A stretch of 64,000 nucleotides of DNA from Casuarius casuarius (taxonomy: Eukaryota > Chordata > Aves > Casuariiformes > Casuariidae), in the NCBI GenBank assembly GCA_003342895.1, contig PTFA01000159.1, forward strand, positions 2,341,233 to 2,405,232, given 5' to 3'. Position numbers and translations under genes: made by a program. The notes below the pieces were generated by a model that made no database searches, was not told the origin of the DNA, and saw only the letters and a list, made by a program, of their open reading frames with translations. Within the stretch, counting starts at the first letter, position 1, and each line of letters opens with the position of its first letter. This document shows, one piece after another, positions 12,201 to 21,000 of this stretch.

Positions 12201-15200
12201 TGTATGGCACGTCCCCCCTTGCCAGTGCTCAAGCATCAGGCAGCCTCATCTCACCAGGGACCAAGAACAGTCCCTGAAAGGGCACTATCCCAGGGCAGGC
12301 TGTAGCACTGGGTGACACTGAGCCTTCACTGCCTGCTAAGTTCCTTGAAAATACACAACTCCCCACCAACAGTTCTTCCTTTTTCACCCATTTCATTCAA
12401 AAGACTCACAGACCACCAATGAATTCCATACAGACAGCTACTCTGTTCTACCATTCTGCTGAACAAAGGTAGTATCAGCGCTGAACAAAACTGATGACGA
12501 TTTACATTTAAACTTAACACTGAAATTCAAATGCCTGAGACAGCTGGCATAGTTAAGCCACCTACACTTTTTGATGCCAGTCTGTGAACTGGATCACCTG
12601 AGACACGGGCGCACACAATCCATTCCTTCTAGAAGGACTGCAGTCTGACACAGATCATCTATCAGAAGTTTGTTCTAAATAGTTGTAGATACGATTTACT
12701 TGGTCTCTCAGTGACAGGAGATCTAAAGGTGGCACAGAATCTAGTAAGGGAGCGTTCAGTAACACATACTTGCTGAAAAAGGCTCTATATGTAGAATTAA
12801 AGGGAACTAATTAAAGGGAACTACTTAAAAAGTAGTACAGACACTTCTTAAAAATAATACAAAGTTATGTTTTCTCACAATTGAGCAAGAAAGAAAAGTC
12901 AGTGGCAGCAGTCTGCAAAGCTACTCAAGACAAACTATGGTCCTTCAAAATTTGGAAATACGCCTGGTGAAGAAGTTCCCAGAATTTCTGGGAACAAGTA
13001 AGGAAGATGAGCATATTTCTAATTAATTGAATATCTTTACATTAGTCTTTATGGAGTATTGGGAGATGTCAAAAAAGAACAGATCACAGTAATTAAGAGG
13101 TGGGTTCCTCATAAGAGAAAGGCATCATAGGATACTTGAGAAAGTTATTCAAGTCCAGATGGAACATCCTTGGGAATTCTGATGTTATCTAAAGAGGAAG
13201 TGGCTGAGCTGAGACATCTGAAGAAGAACATGACAAACTAAGTTTAATCTGCAGGCATTTTGGCAAAGAAAGATCTCAGTACTCTAATTATTCTGTCATT
13301 TTTGAAACAGAGTACTAGCTAAAAGTTTAGATTTTAAAGTATTTGATGAGATTCACATAAGAGCCTATTGGAAAAGCTACAGTCACAGACTGAAGAGCTA
13401 TATACTGACATCAAAGTTACACAGCAATGAAAGCAGAGGTGGATAAGAAAGATCAATTTTTTTCACAGCAGCAGATTAATCAGAAAGCTCCAAGATCTTC
13501 CCCAGTTGTTTAAAAATTTAGTAAAGACCTAGTGTCAGTGTCAATTAGCAGTCACACACACAAAAAAAACTACTTAGCATACAATATAGGTATCAACATC
13601 TGTTTTGTGGATATTTTCAGTAACATTTTATCAGTTAAGAATGCAAGTTCCAGCAAGAACATTTAGCTCAAGCCTTGACACAAAGCAACTGCTGCTAGAA
13701 ATCAGGATAAAACAGTGACAGGTGAGGAAGAGGCATTTGCTAAAAAAAGTTGTTTGCTTTTAGCACATACCTTGTTCTTCTTGCCCCTAGCTTCACTTAA
13801 AGCAAGTTCATCTTGAAGCAACTCCACTCGCTTCGCAAGCTGCTGATTTCGAAAGGTCAAACTGTCCATTTCCTGTTGCAGTTTTCTCAGTGATTGATCC
13901 TTCATCTTCAGTTGCTCCTGAGGGACCAAAGAATTTTAAAATTGAACTTTCACACTTACTTTCACACATTAAAAAAAANCTTTTGTTCAGTATTTTATCA
14001 CTGAAGAGGCAAAAAGCCTTGCTTTTAAACTAAAAACAGATTTCCTTGACTTGTCATAGACCATGCTTGATTAGGTACTTCATCCTATAAATCAATCACC
14101 AAGAAGCAAAACTTCCACTTTTACAAAGTCAACACGTATAAAGAACAATGAACACAGTAATTGCAGAGCAAGAATTCTTACTAAATCAATTTCTTTCACT
14201 GTTCATTTAATCACCATTCTCCGAATTAAAAAAAAACACAACGAAAAAATCACCCTCTCATTTACCTATTTTGTCAAAACTTAATACAGTTGAAGTTAAN
14301 GGTCTCTAGACATTACCTTCAGAGAAGCAGAATTTGCTTGCTCATCTACAACCCCTTTTTTCAGCACCTGGTTCTGAGCTCGAAGCTGAAAAATAAGAGA
14401 TGCAGATAACTATGTAAGACAAAAGAATCAACAAAAAAACACTCACTAGGAAAGACATACGCATGCAAAAAATATATCTTTTCATGAAAAGATTAGATAT
14501 GTGTGCTTTTTAAAGTATTCTATTCTGGTAAGTAGCAGTGTTATTAGGTTTAGGGAGGAGAAAAAAAAAAGCAAGTATCAAATTTGTATCCTGAATTGTC
14601 AGGAAACAAGAGTTATTTTACCAAGTTGAACTTTCTTCTCAAATAGAATATAATTCTTACTCCAGAAAGTGTTTTTAAGATTAATAACTTAAACACAGTT
14701 ATTGTTTGAAGAATGGTGAACAGTTATGAAAAAGTTAGATTTTCTTGACTAATCGAGTTCTTCCACATAGTCAGTGTTATTTCTGCCTTTCCTTTCTTAC
14801 CCCCAAACTGTTCATGACTGGTTCTGGAACATGAATATAACTCACAATAAAAAGTCAATCTGTACCAACTCAAGAAGTTAACCGTATTCTAATAGAAAAA
14901 TTACTTATTACCAGTAACAGTAGATGATCCAGAGAAAACTGCTTGACAGACATTTCAGGAGAAAGCATAAAAAGCATAAAGGAAAAAGCCCTTTTGTCGT
15001 ACTTATGAAGTTCAGAAATCTGGGATAAAATCACTGAGGTGAAATGTGTCACTAAATAAGATGAATCCTGGCTTCTTCAGTGGTAGCTTGTATTCATTTG
15101 ACATGCTTTAATCCAGCTGTTGCAGATATAAATTAAAAGGATTTGTATTGGGCTTGGGAATACCTCTGGCAGAAGCATAAAAGGCAAGATTTAAATGTAA

Positions 15201-17267
15201 AGAAGCAATGGCTAATCTTTTCAGTAGGATAACTGAATATATTTTAAAAAGGTCAAAAGACAATTGACACTGCTAAGCACAGTTTTATGCCCTGCAGTAT
15301 TCCCACTGCGTTGCTCAGGCATTATAAAGGCAAGAGAAGAAACTTGCAAGAGCACCATGGAAAGACTTCCAAGCATAAGGTGTCCTGAGCAGGAAAAAGC
15401 AGTGCAGCAATTTTCTGTGCCTTTTTCCATCACAGTTACTAATTCAGAAACATGTCAGGTGCAAGGATGAAACAGAATGAACTAGCTCAACCATGATGCA
15501 TCAAGATGCCTAAGCTAAGTGTGATCCATCAAAAGCCATCACAAGCTGAAAAAGTGTTTTGACTACTTCTTCCATTCAGCCCGAGTGAGAGAGTCAGAAG
15601 CTGTAACTTGAGGGGAAGAAAAGCATTCTGAAAACAAACGTCCTTCTGGATTGCTCTGTGAAGCAAGAAGGAAAGTGATCCTTTGCCAGGTACTTCCTTG
15701 GCACTTCTCAAGTCTATCAAGCTCTTACCTACCCCTTTCCTTAAGCTTCCACAACATGACTAGCCAGCAGGCAAATAGCTTCCCAGAGCTACTCTCCTTT
15801 CTTGCCTGCATACGATAAATAGCCAGTTGAACAGCTTATCATTTGCAGGAAAAGGACAGTTATCTGCAAAGGTAATCACACAATGCGCTGGAGCTGTTCC
15901 ACAAGAAATCAGATGAGACAAAAAAGCAGCTCCCACAAAGAACCAGTGAAACACTGCAGGCTGAAAGTTGCAAGATGAAGTTTGAAGAAAACTTTGACAC
16001 CATGATACTAAAGGAAAGAGAATCCAGTAGCTAGAACATTCATAAGCTACAGTCAGAAGATCTGCATTTCAAAAATTTGTTCAGGAATCAAGTCCCTCAG
16101 TTACCTTATCCCATACCATTTTTAATCTCCAAGGTACATACAGCAGCTCCCCTGTAGAAAGTGGCAACAAATACAAACTTTCTGTGACTGGTAAAATCCT
16201 GAAGTCAATTCAGTTTAAGTCAACTTGCAGAAGCATTAAGAAGAAAAGTCTGAACAGTTTAGATTCTCTACAATCCTTTACAGCTGTCACACAGAGAACA
16301 GAATTTAAAGATGCATTTTCTAGGGAAAGCTGTCAAGTACGGTCAATGCCTTGTGCCAAACACTTTGTTGTTGAGATATACAAAAACCAAGTGCTGCTTT
16401 CTTTCCCACAACTGTAGAACTATGCCATTCAAAACTAGTGGCCTTCTTTTCTTTCTAGCAAAGAACAAAGAAGAGAAGAAGCGTTCTAAATGAAGTACAG
16501 CTCCAGCATTTAGGAAATCACCTCAAACATCAGAAAGAAACAGCATTTCTTGTTATGGCACAAAAGCGTCTGCAAATGCTCCCTTAAGCAGCTTCAGAAA
16601 CATGGAGCAGTCACCTGGGGTAGCTGTGGAAGAATGGGAACAACACGAGGCAAAGGTGGAATCAAGTATCCTCACTTCCGAGGTGCTGCAGCACCGCCGC
16701 AAGCACTAATACCACTGAACTCCCATTTCCACCAGTTTGAGCAAACTCTCCTCCACGGGCAAGAACAAGGGCAACAGCTCATCATTCACACTCAAAGAGG
16801 CACCTAAGCCTCATGGCTGGCTGAGGAGTAGAGAACCAAGGACAGCTGCAGCTAGTTTCACCTCCCCCGCGCGGCAGAGCCGGCTATCCGTCCTCCCGGG
16901 TGCCCGGCGCTGCAGGTGGCCGAGCCGGCGCTCTGCGAAACGGCATCCCCTCAGTCCTGCCGGCCGGCCCAAGCCCGCCTTCCCTCCCAAGAGGAGGGAC
17001 CTCCTGGACCCCATCAGCGCAAGCCGCCACCGAGATCAGCCTTCCAGCACCCCGGGGCCGCCTGCGGAGCCCCCCACCCCCCGCAGGGCCGTTAGCGCGG
17101 GCCGCGTAACGGCTGCAGGGGGGCGGCAGGCGCGTGCCCCGGGCCAGCAGCGGGAGAGGCGCAGATCGAGGCGAGGCGAGGCGAGGCCGGGCCGGGCCGC
17201 TCGGTACCTTGGAGTACTCCTGCGCCAGCTTCTGGTACTTCCCCTGCAGCTCCGCGGCGGCCGCCAT
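204..17267 (-). CDS. PPP1R21: PPP1R21, protein phosphatase 1 regulatory subunit 21 (coding exons 1-11, 3' end outside window)
   Basis: Eleven consecutive coding exons on the minus strand, at 17267-17208, 14385-14317, 13917-13771, 11857-11756, 11062-10898, 10798-10740, 8373-8279, 4271-4219, 3732-3583, 469-368 and 292-204, join in frame through GT-AG introns. They give residues 1-363 plus two bases of the next codon. The product matches the N-terminal half of human PPP1R21 (KLRAQ1, 780 aa) almost exon for exon as I recall it. The N-terminal coiled-coil region (about 13-115) contains the name-giving KLRAQ string, split by the first intron. The family is known as a subunit (Fy-2) of the FERRY complex, which binds active RAB5 on early endosomes and links mRNAs and ribosomes to them. 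Loss of function in people causes a neurodevelopmental disorder. The remaining exons, including the TTKRSYEDQ region, should lie to the left of position 1. The start is supported by homology and a good context (G at -3, G at +4). Confidence 0.96.
368..469 (-). CDS. PPP1R21: PPP1R21 coding exon 10 (residues 301-334)
   Basis: A 102-nt exon with acceptor TACTCAG and donor CTG|GTAAGA, phase 0. It begins FSQYLHENASYVRPLEEG and ends EDTVTVL, nearly identical to human. It is followed by an unusually short 75-nt intron that is open in the same frame. Confidence 0.96.
470..3582 (-). other. PPP1R21 intron 9
   Basis: About 3.1 kb of AT-rich sequence between coding exons 9 and 10, with no recognised gene or repeat family. 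A perfect tandem duplication of GAAATATAACTGAA lies at 3524-3537 and 3538-3551, about 30 nt inside the donor end, beside degenerate TCTTGAAAG repeats. Confidence 0.7.
3583..3732 (-). CDS. PPP1R21: PPP1R21 coding exon 9 (residues 251-300)
   Basis: A 150-nt exon with acceptor CTTTACAG and donor AAG|GTAAAG, phase 0. It begins LKLRDLAGQALAFVQ and ends TDTISPLNQK. Here the protein leaves the N-terminal coiled coil and enters the conserved helical middle region. Confidence 0.95.
3733..4218 (-). other. PPP1R21 intron 8
   Basis: A 486-nt AT-rich intron in which no feature other than the splice sites is recognised. Confidence 0.7.
4219..4271 (-). CDS. PPP1R21: PPP1R21 coding exon 8 (residues 234-250)
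   Basis: A 53-nt exon with acceptor CTGTAG and donor CAG|GTAAGC. It encodes SNRYNALNVPLHNRRYQ, against YSQYNALNVPLHNRRHQ recalled for human. It is small but clear, because the phase on both sides closes exactly. Confidence 0.93.
4841..4870 (+). repeat. (ATTTTT)n low-complexity tract
   Basis: T-rich hexanucleotide-like repeat in PPP1R21 intron 7, followed by a short GAGGCGTA tandem copy near 4877-4893. Confidence 0.7.
5900..6945 (+). mobile_element. Probable endogenous-retrovirus-type LTR (solo, approximate borders)
   Basis: A block of about 1 kb differs sharply in composition from the surrounding intron. Its features resemble a retroviral LTR: a TATA-like CTATAATT near 6288, a following GGTCCCTCTTCGGAGG element, a stretch rich in CpG and restriction-like palindromes, a long CT-rich tract at 6586-6658, and a GC-rich 3' part with TTTCGGGCCGCG near 6867. 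An imperfect internal duplication of about 100 bp is visible: the CTCGAGCTGTAACCACTGCA block near 6341 recurs as CTCGAGTTGTAATTACTGCA near 6440. No gag, pol or env reading frame was recognised nearby. Borders and target-site duplication were not fixed by eye, and strand is inferred from the order of the promoter-like elements. It could instead be another kind of avian interspersed repeat. Confidence 0.5.
6586..6658 (+). repeat. CTTT/CT pyrimidine tract
   Basis: About 73 nt of almost pure pyrimidine on the plus strand, first (CTTT)n and then (CT)n and CCCTTTTCC-type sequence, inside the probable LTR. Confidence 0.85.
8279..8373 (-). CDS. PPP1R21: PPP1R21 coding exon 7 (residues 202-232 and two split codons)
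   Basis: A 95-nt exon with acceptor TATTTAG. It encodes QQQLKNLQAALGSRLEESL followed by ..INEKVPFNDT, then gives the first base of an arginine codon to exon 8. The donor is A|GTAGGT; a second GT lies four bases further on, so use of the alternative site would shift the frame. Confidence 0.92.
8374..10739 (-). other. PPP1R21 intron 6
   Basis: A 2.4-kb AT-rich intron with no recognised gene, repeat family or RNA. Confidence 0.65.
10740..10798 (-). CDS. PPP1R21: PPP1R21 coding exon 6 (residues 182-200 plus part of 201)
   Basis: A 59-nt exon with acceptor ATAAAG and donor AATG|GTAAGT, leaving two bases (TG) of a cysteine codon that exon 7 completes. It begins IKSQTLEREAK and ends RLRTEE. Human has the same residues with conservative changes. 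Confidence 0.93.
10898..11062 (-). CDS. PPP1R21: PPP1R21 coding exon 5 (residues 127-181)
   Basis: A 165-nt exon with acceptor ATTGTAG and donor GAA|GTAAGG, phase 0. It begins FFEADEQHKRLEAEL and ends NDKAKLE: an uninterrupted charged helix typical of a coiled coil. It is separated from the next exon by only 99 nt of intron. Confidence 0.95.
11063..11755 (-). other. PPP1R21 intron 4
   Basis: A 693-nt intron; nothing beyond the splice sites is recognised. Confidence 0.65.
11756..11857 (-). CDS. PPP1R21: PPP1R21 coding exon 4 (residues 93-126)
   Basis: A 102-nt exon with acceptor CTTTTAG and donor CTT|GTGAGT, phase 0 at both ends. It begins KSGESSSQLSQ and ends ENERLHIL. A serine-rich linker is followed by a return to coiled coil. 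Confidence 0.94.
11858..13770 (-). other. PPP1R21 intron 3
   Basis: A 1.9-kb intron. On the plus strand, short coding-like stretches with coiled-coil character occur at about 13180-13500, broken by stops and frame changes. The parent, if any, was not identified. Confidence 0.6.
13771..13917 (-). CDS. PPP1R21: PPP1R21 coding exon 3 (residues 44-92)
   Basis: A 147-nt exon with acceptor CCCTCAG and donor AAG|GTATGT, phase 0 at both ends. It encodes a heptad-rich stretch starting EQLKMKDQSLRKLQ and ending ARGKKNK. It is the most conserved part of the N-terminal coiled coil. The open frame continues into the flanking introns, so a simple ORF call would be too long at both ends. Confidence 0.95.
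13918..14316 (-). other. PPP1R21 intron 2
   Basis: A 399-nt AT-rich intron containing two ambiguous bases; no feature seen. Confidence 0.65.
14317..14385 (-). CDS. PPP1R21: PPP1R21 coding exon 2 (residues 21-43)
   Basis: A 69-nt exon with acceptor ..TTTTTCAG and donor AAG|GTAATG, phase 0 at both ends. It begins LRAQNQVLKKG and ends NSASLK, continuing the coiled coil and completing the KLRAQ motif with the last residue of exon 1. Confidence 0.95.
14386..17207 (-). other. PPP1R21 intron 1
   Basis: A 2.8-kb first intron. The part next to exon 1 (about 16850-17207) belongs to the CpG island. The remainder is AT-rich, with some broken plus-strand coding-like stretches (about 14880-16500) of unknown origin. 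Confidence 0.65.
17208..17267 (-). CDS. PPP1R21: PPP1R21 coding exon 1 (residues 1-20)
   Basis: The ATG at 17267-17265 opens a 60-nt coding segment beginning MAAAAELQGKY and ending in ..QEYSK. A GT donor follows at 17207-17206 (AAG|GTACCG), phase 0. The human protein starts MASAELQGKY. The exon sits inside the CpG island. Confidence 0.95.
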
Positions 17268-17328
17268 GACCCGTCTGCCGGCCGCCGGCTCAGCGCCGCC
17301 GCCCCGCACACCCGCTACCTGCGCACAC

Positions 17329-17336
17329 ACTTCCGG
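17329..17336 (-). promoter_or_regulatory. ETS-family binding motif
   Basis: ACTTCCGG on the plus strand reads CCGGAAGT on the minus strand, the consensus core for ETS factors such as GABPA. It lies about 62 nt upstream of the PPP1R21 ATG, a common location in CpG-island promoters. Confidence 0.6.
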
Positions 17337-17414
17337 GTTCAGGCAGCGGGAGCGCGCTGACGCCACCGCGCTGCCCCGCCCCGCGGCGGGAGGGGCAGAA
17401 CTTAAGCCGCCGGT

Positions 17415-17448
17415 GCCACCATCTTGACGCAACTTCCAAGATGGCGGC
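17415..17448. promoter_or_regulatory. Inverted pair of YY1-type motifs
   Basis: AAGATGGCGGC lies on the plus strand at 17438-17448 and AAGATGGTGGC on the minus strand at 17415-17425. Both match the YY1 core AAGATGGCGGC, with at most one mismatch, and they face opposite ways 12 nt apart. Confidence 0.65.
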
Positions 17449-17513
17449 ACGGGGGGCGGGACCGCGGTCCGCCTGCTGAGAGCCCGCCCACAAGCGAGAG
17501 GGCACAAAGGGGC

Positions 17514-17525
17514 CACGTCACGTCA
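17514..17525 (-). promoter_or_regulatory. Double CRE-like motif
   Basis: CACGTCACGTCA reads TGACGTGACGTG on the minus strand: two overlapping TGACGT half-site extensions of the CREB/ATF element. Confidence 0.5.
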
Positions 17526-17552
17526 AAAGGGGTCGTTCGCTCGGCAGCCACG

Positions 17553-17566
17553 GTCACCATAGCAAC
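17553..17566 (+). promoter_or_regulatory. RFX X-box
   Basis: GTCACCATAGCAAC fits the X-box pattern of two half-sites around AT that RFX factors bind. It is 286 nt upstream of the PPP1R21 start codon. RFX sites are typical of ciliary and neuronal genes; relevance to this gene is inference. Confidence 0.6.
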
Positions 17567-17871
17567 AGTTACGCGCTCGGCATAGCGCGGCCTAGCCCTC
17601 GAGGCTACGGGGCGCCACCCCGCCCAAAAAGCCTCGGCGGCGTGCAGGTGTCACGTCCGCCTGCGCCGCAGGGAACGAGGGGGGAGGTGGGCCGGCTCGG
17701 CCGTTGGCGGCGGGGCGGGAGGATGGAGCGAGGGAATCGTTGCGGTGGGTTAAACAGCGGGGCGCTGCCGGCCGGCGGGGCGAGGCGGCCCGGCGCCCCG
17801 CGGCCGCCTCCCGGGGCGGTGGCGCGGCGCTGTCGCTAGGAGGCGCGCGGCGGCCGCGGCCGTTGGCGTCG

Positions 17872-17901
17872 CGACTGTTGGCGCGGCGACTGTTGGCGCG
17901 G
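17872..17901 (+). repeat. 15-bp perfect tandem duplication in the CpG island
   Basis: CGACTGTTGGCGCGG occurs twice head to tail. Related GTTGGC words flank it at about 17862 and 17912, suggesting a degenerate small minisatellite. Confidence 0.8.
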
Positions 17902-18000
17902 CGCGAGGGGGCGTTGGCCCGGGCTCGCGTTGCGGTCGCTGCTGGGCGAGCGGGTCGCGCCTGCGGGGTTGCCCGTGACGGGTGAACCGGGACTTGTTCA

Positions 18001-21000
18001 CACTGCGCCGCAGGTGTGGCCTAAAACGGTTGTTGTAACACCCGCAGGGGTTGGGGTAAATACATACGTGCAGTTTTATGGCTGGAGAAACGAAACAAAA
18101 AGCAATCAGGCATTTTCTCATGGTTCGCAACAAGTGAGTGCCCGGGCTGGGGTTAGCACTCACCGGCCTTGGGTGCTTCCCGCCCCGTTCAGCCAGTACC
18201 ATTACATTGTAGTGAAGGGGAACACAGGAAAAGCAGGTGGTGTTGCAGTGCCATCCGTTTGCTCCCAACCCACAGAAACTCTCTTTGCCAGTCTCCTGGG
18301 TCATTCCCAGTACCCATGCTGTCAGCCCTGTGCTCTCTGCGAGGCCTTTCCCTGCCACCTCCTCAGCTGCCTGTGGCTCCCTTTGTTCTAGAGCCTCCCT
18401 TTGGCTTCCCAACCATTCAGCCTTGCTTTTTGCAGGCCACTGAGAGTGTGCTTATTACCTCCTATTTTCTTTTGTTTTATCCTCACATTTGCCAAACATT
18501 TGAATGCATGCACCATCAGCACTCTTGAAAAAGAATCTGAAGGAACTGATTTATTTCGTCCTGCCAGATACCCATCCAGTGCAGGATTTTGTTTCTGAAC
18601 AGGAGCAAGAACAGTTGTGTAAGGAAAAGAATAGTAAGGCAAGAATTAATATAATAATACTTCTCCAGTATATGCTGAGCATCTGGTAATTTTTCTGGTT
18701 CAGTATGGAGATGTAACAACAAATTATTATTTTTGTTCAGTTTCCATGGCATCATTTTTTTCCACTTGATTTCAGCATGATATTTTCATAGCTTTTTCTC
18801 AGTGGTAGGTAGTGCTAGAGATACAAAATCATCTTTTTCTTATCTACTTTTCTTTTTGTTCCCTGTAAGTAAGAGTAGGTAGTAGCTGCCTATAATGGAA
18901 GCTAGTCCATCCACAGTCTTGAAGCTTTGATCATGTTTGCTATTGTTTTGCTTGTCACAGCAGTGGAGTTGGCAAGCACTAAATAAGACATGGTGGCCGG
19001 ATTAGTAAATATGTTTGTATCTCCACAGGAAGTCTTAATGTTGGAGGACATGTTGCTGATCCATATTGCCAAGAACAGAGACTGCACATTTTTAGGAAGT
19101 CTAAGGGGAAAAAAAGGAAAATACCATTCACTATGTCACTATGCAGGCAAATGATCATGCTGCTGTTCTTTCTGCATGACCAGAAGGACTTAAATAGTTA
19201 TGTTGGAATGAGCAATAAGGAAGCTCTGCTTTTTAACATGAGAGCCATGATAGACTATTTATTTCCTACTCCTTCCGCTCCAATTTGTATTCCCTATGGA
19301 AGTTCCTAACAAAGTATACGGAGTTTTGCAATTACTGTTCAGCACACTCGGATTAACAGCAGTACACCTCTCATGGTGTGTCTTCACATGTCAATGTGGT
19401 AAATTTTATACTGAAAATGATTTAAAACCTTTAGACTATAAGCCTATATTTTATGTTTGAATTATCTAGAATATGCCTTTCATTAAATGTTATACTGAAA
19501 TGCTTTGAACAGACTTTGCAAAATACAGTACTCCCAGTTTGTGCTGTTTTCAAAGATGCTTTTGTGGTAAAATTTTCTCCTTGAATCTGGTGCAGTGAAT
19601 GCTGGCAGAGATATTTCACAGCTGAGAGCTGGAAAGGGAGCTGAGGGAATCACAGTGCCTAACTGTAGCAGAATGAATTGCTTTCTCACTGACTAAAACT
19701 GTGTTTCTGACTGGGTAGCTAGCATTCAGGGTGGAGGAACATAGAATTTATTTGCCTGCATCCTTCCTTGCCCTTGTTTGGGCAAGACCCACACATTCAT
19801 TATATTAGATGTCTATCACAGGAGGTAATGCCAGTTCCTCAAAACACAGGCAGACTGAGTGAATCAAAAGATGGGTGCTTTTATTGCTTATCGGAGGCTG
19901 AAGGCTGAGAGCTGATTGCAGGATTTTTAGGCTTATCAAAACAGATCTGGAGCTCAGGGATCCTGGAGTCACTGCTGTCCCATATAAAGTAACATTTGTA
20001 ATTTATGATCATCCTATGATGGTATTTGGTGAACAGGTTGAGCCAAAGTTCCCCAAACATACAGGTAACAAAACCATTATCAGTCTTTTTACTTTCTCAT
20101 AGCAAATTCTCAGATTCATCCTTTTGACATTGCATGTCATTGCAGTTGCAATGCAATTTCCCCTCTCACAGCTCTGAAAAATGTCTTTATTGTGCTGTTT
20201 CCTCTCAAGCACTTTCTTAATACTCATCTCTCCCTAGAGAGCAAGGTTGTGTAACTGCTGCACCAGAAAGGTGCACAGTGTATGCTGCTGCAGTGTGCTG
20301 TGTAAAGCTTGCTCATTGGTGACTCAGTATGTAATTGCAAAAGGACTGATCCTGTCATCAAAAGTTCAGAACAACAGAGGTCAGACGGGTAAACAGATCC
20401 GTCAGCCCCATGGAATGCCAAGCAGCGTGGGGTGGTTGCCAGAGGACCCCCAAATACCACATGGTGCAACTGCACCCACGTGGATACAGTACGCATTACC
20501 ACACTGCCAGCTAAGCGTGTGGGGCAGTCGCTGCTGAGAGCTGGCTCCTATCAACACAAGTCACTTCAGTCAGTAGCAGCAGAACTTAATGCAAGCTAGT
20601 ACATCATGTGTTGAGCACACAAACCCTTACAAGGGTCACAGCGGTTTTGCTNATGTTTGGGGGTTTTGTTTGGGAGAACAGGGAGCAAAGAATATGCAGT
20701 GGAACAGACAGTTGATTGTCCTTTTCTTATGGGTTCAGCGTCTAGTGTAACGGGTGTTGAACTTCAGACGCTATCTCAAGACAAATAATATATTTAAAAA
20801 TTATAGTGATTATTTTGATACAGTCTATTTTCAAGCTCATTCATCCTCCTTCCCCTGCTCAAACGGTGCTTTCTCCTCTGTCTGATTAATTAGAACCTGC
20901 ACTCATATATGCTGAGAATAGGTGCAGGTAGAGAAATAAATAAAGAGTGTATTTTGAATCATCCAGGATGTTTTCTGTGCTGTGTGAAAATAAACTTCAT

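Larger units (their letters stand above)
16850..18000. promoter_or_regulatory. CpG island and promoter of PPP1R21
   Basis: A GC-rich, CpG-dense segment of about 1.1 kb covers PPP1R21 exon 1 and about 730 bp upstream. It has no TATA box. The region likely drives PPP1R21 leftward; the transcription start is probably between 17270 and 17420 (inference). The island continues well beyond the promoter motifs to the right, as expected for a promoter that also fires divergently, but no rightward gene was recognised. Confidence 0.85.

Noticed and set aside
16737..17516. Long overlapping ORFs of about 210 codons on both strands
   Set aside because: GC-rich CpG-island sequence has few stops. Only the 60-nt exon 1 of PPP1R21 is supported here.
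17704..18412. ORFs to the right of the PPP1R21 promoter, up to 220 codons
   Set aside because: Low-complexity Arg/Ala/Pro translation from GC-rich DNA and no recognised protein. A divergent non-coding transcript is possible, but no exon can be shown.
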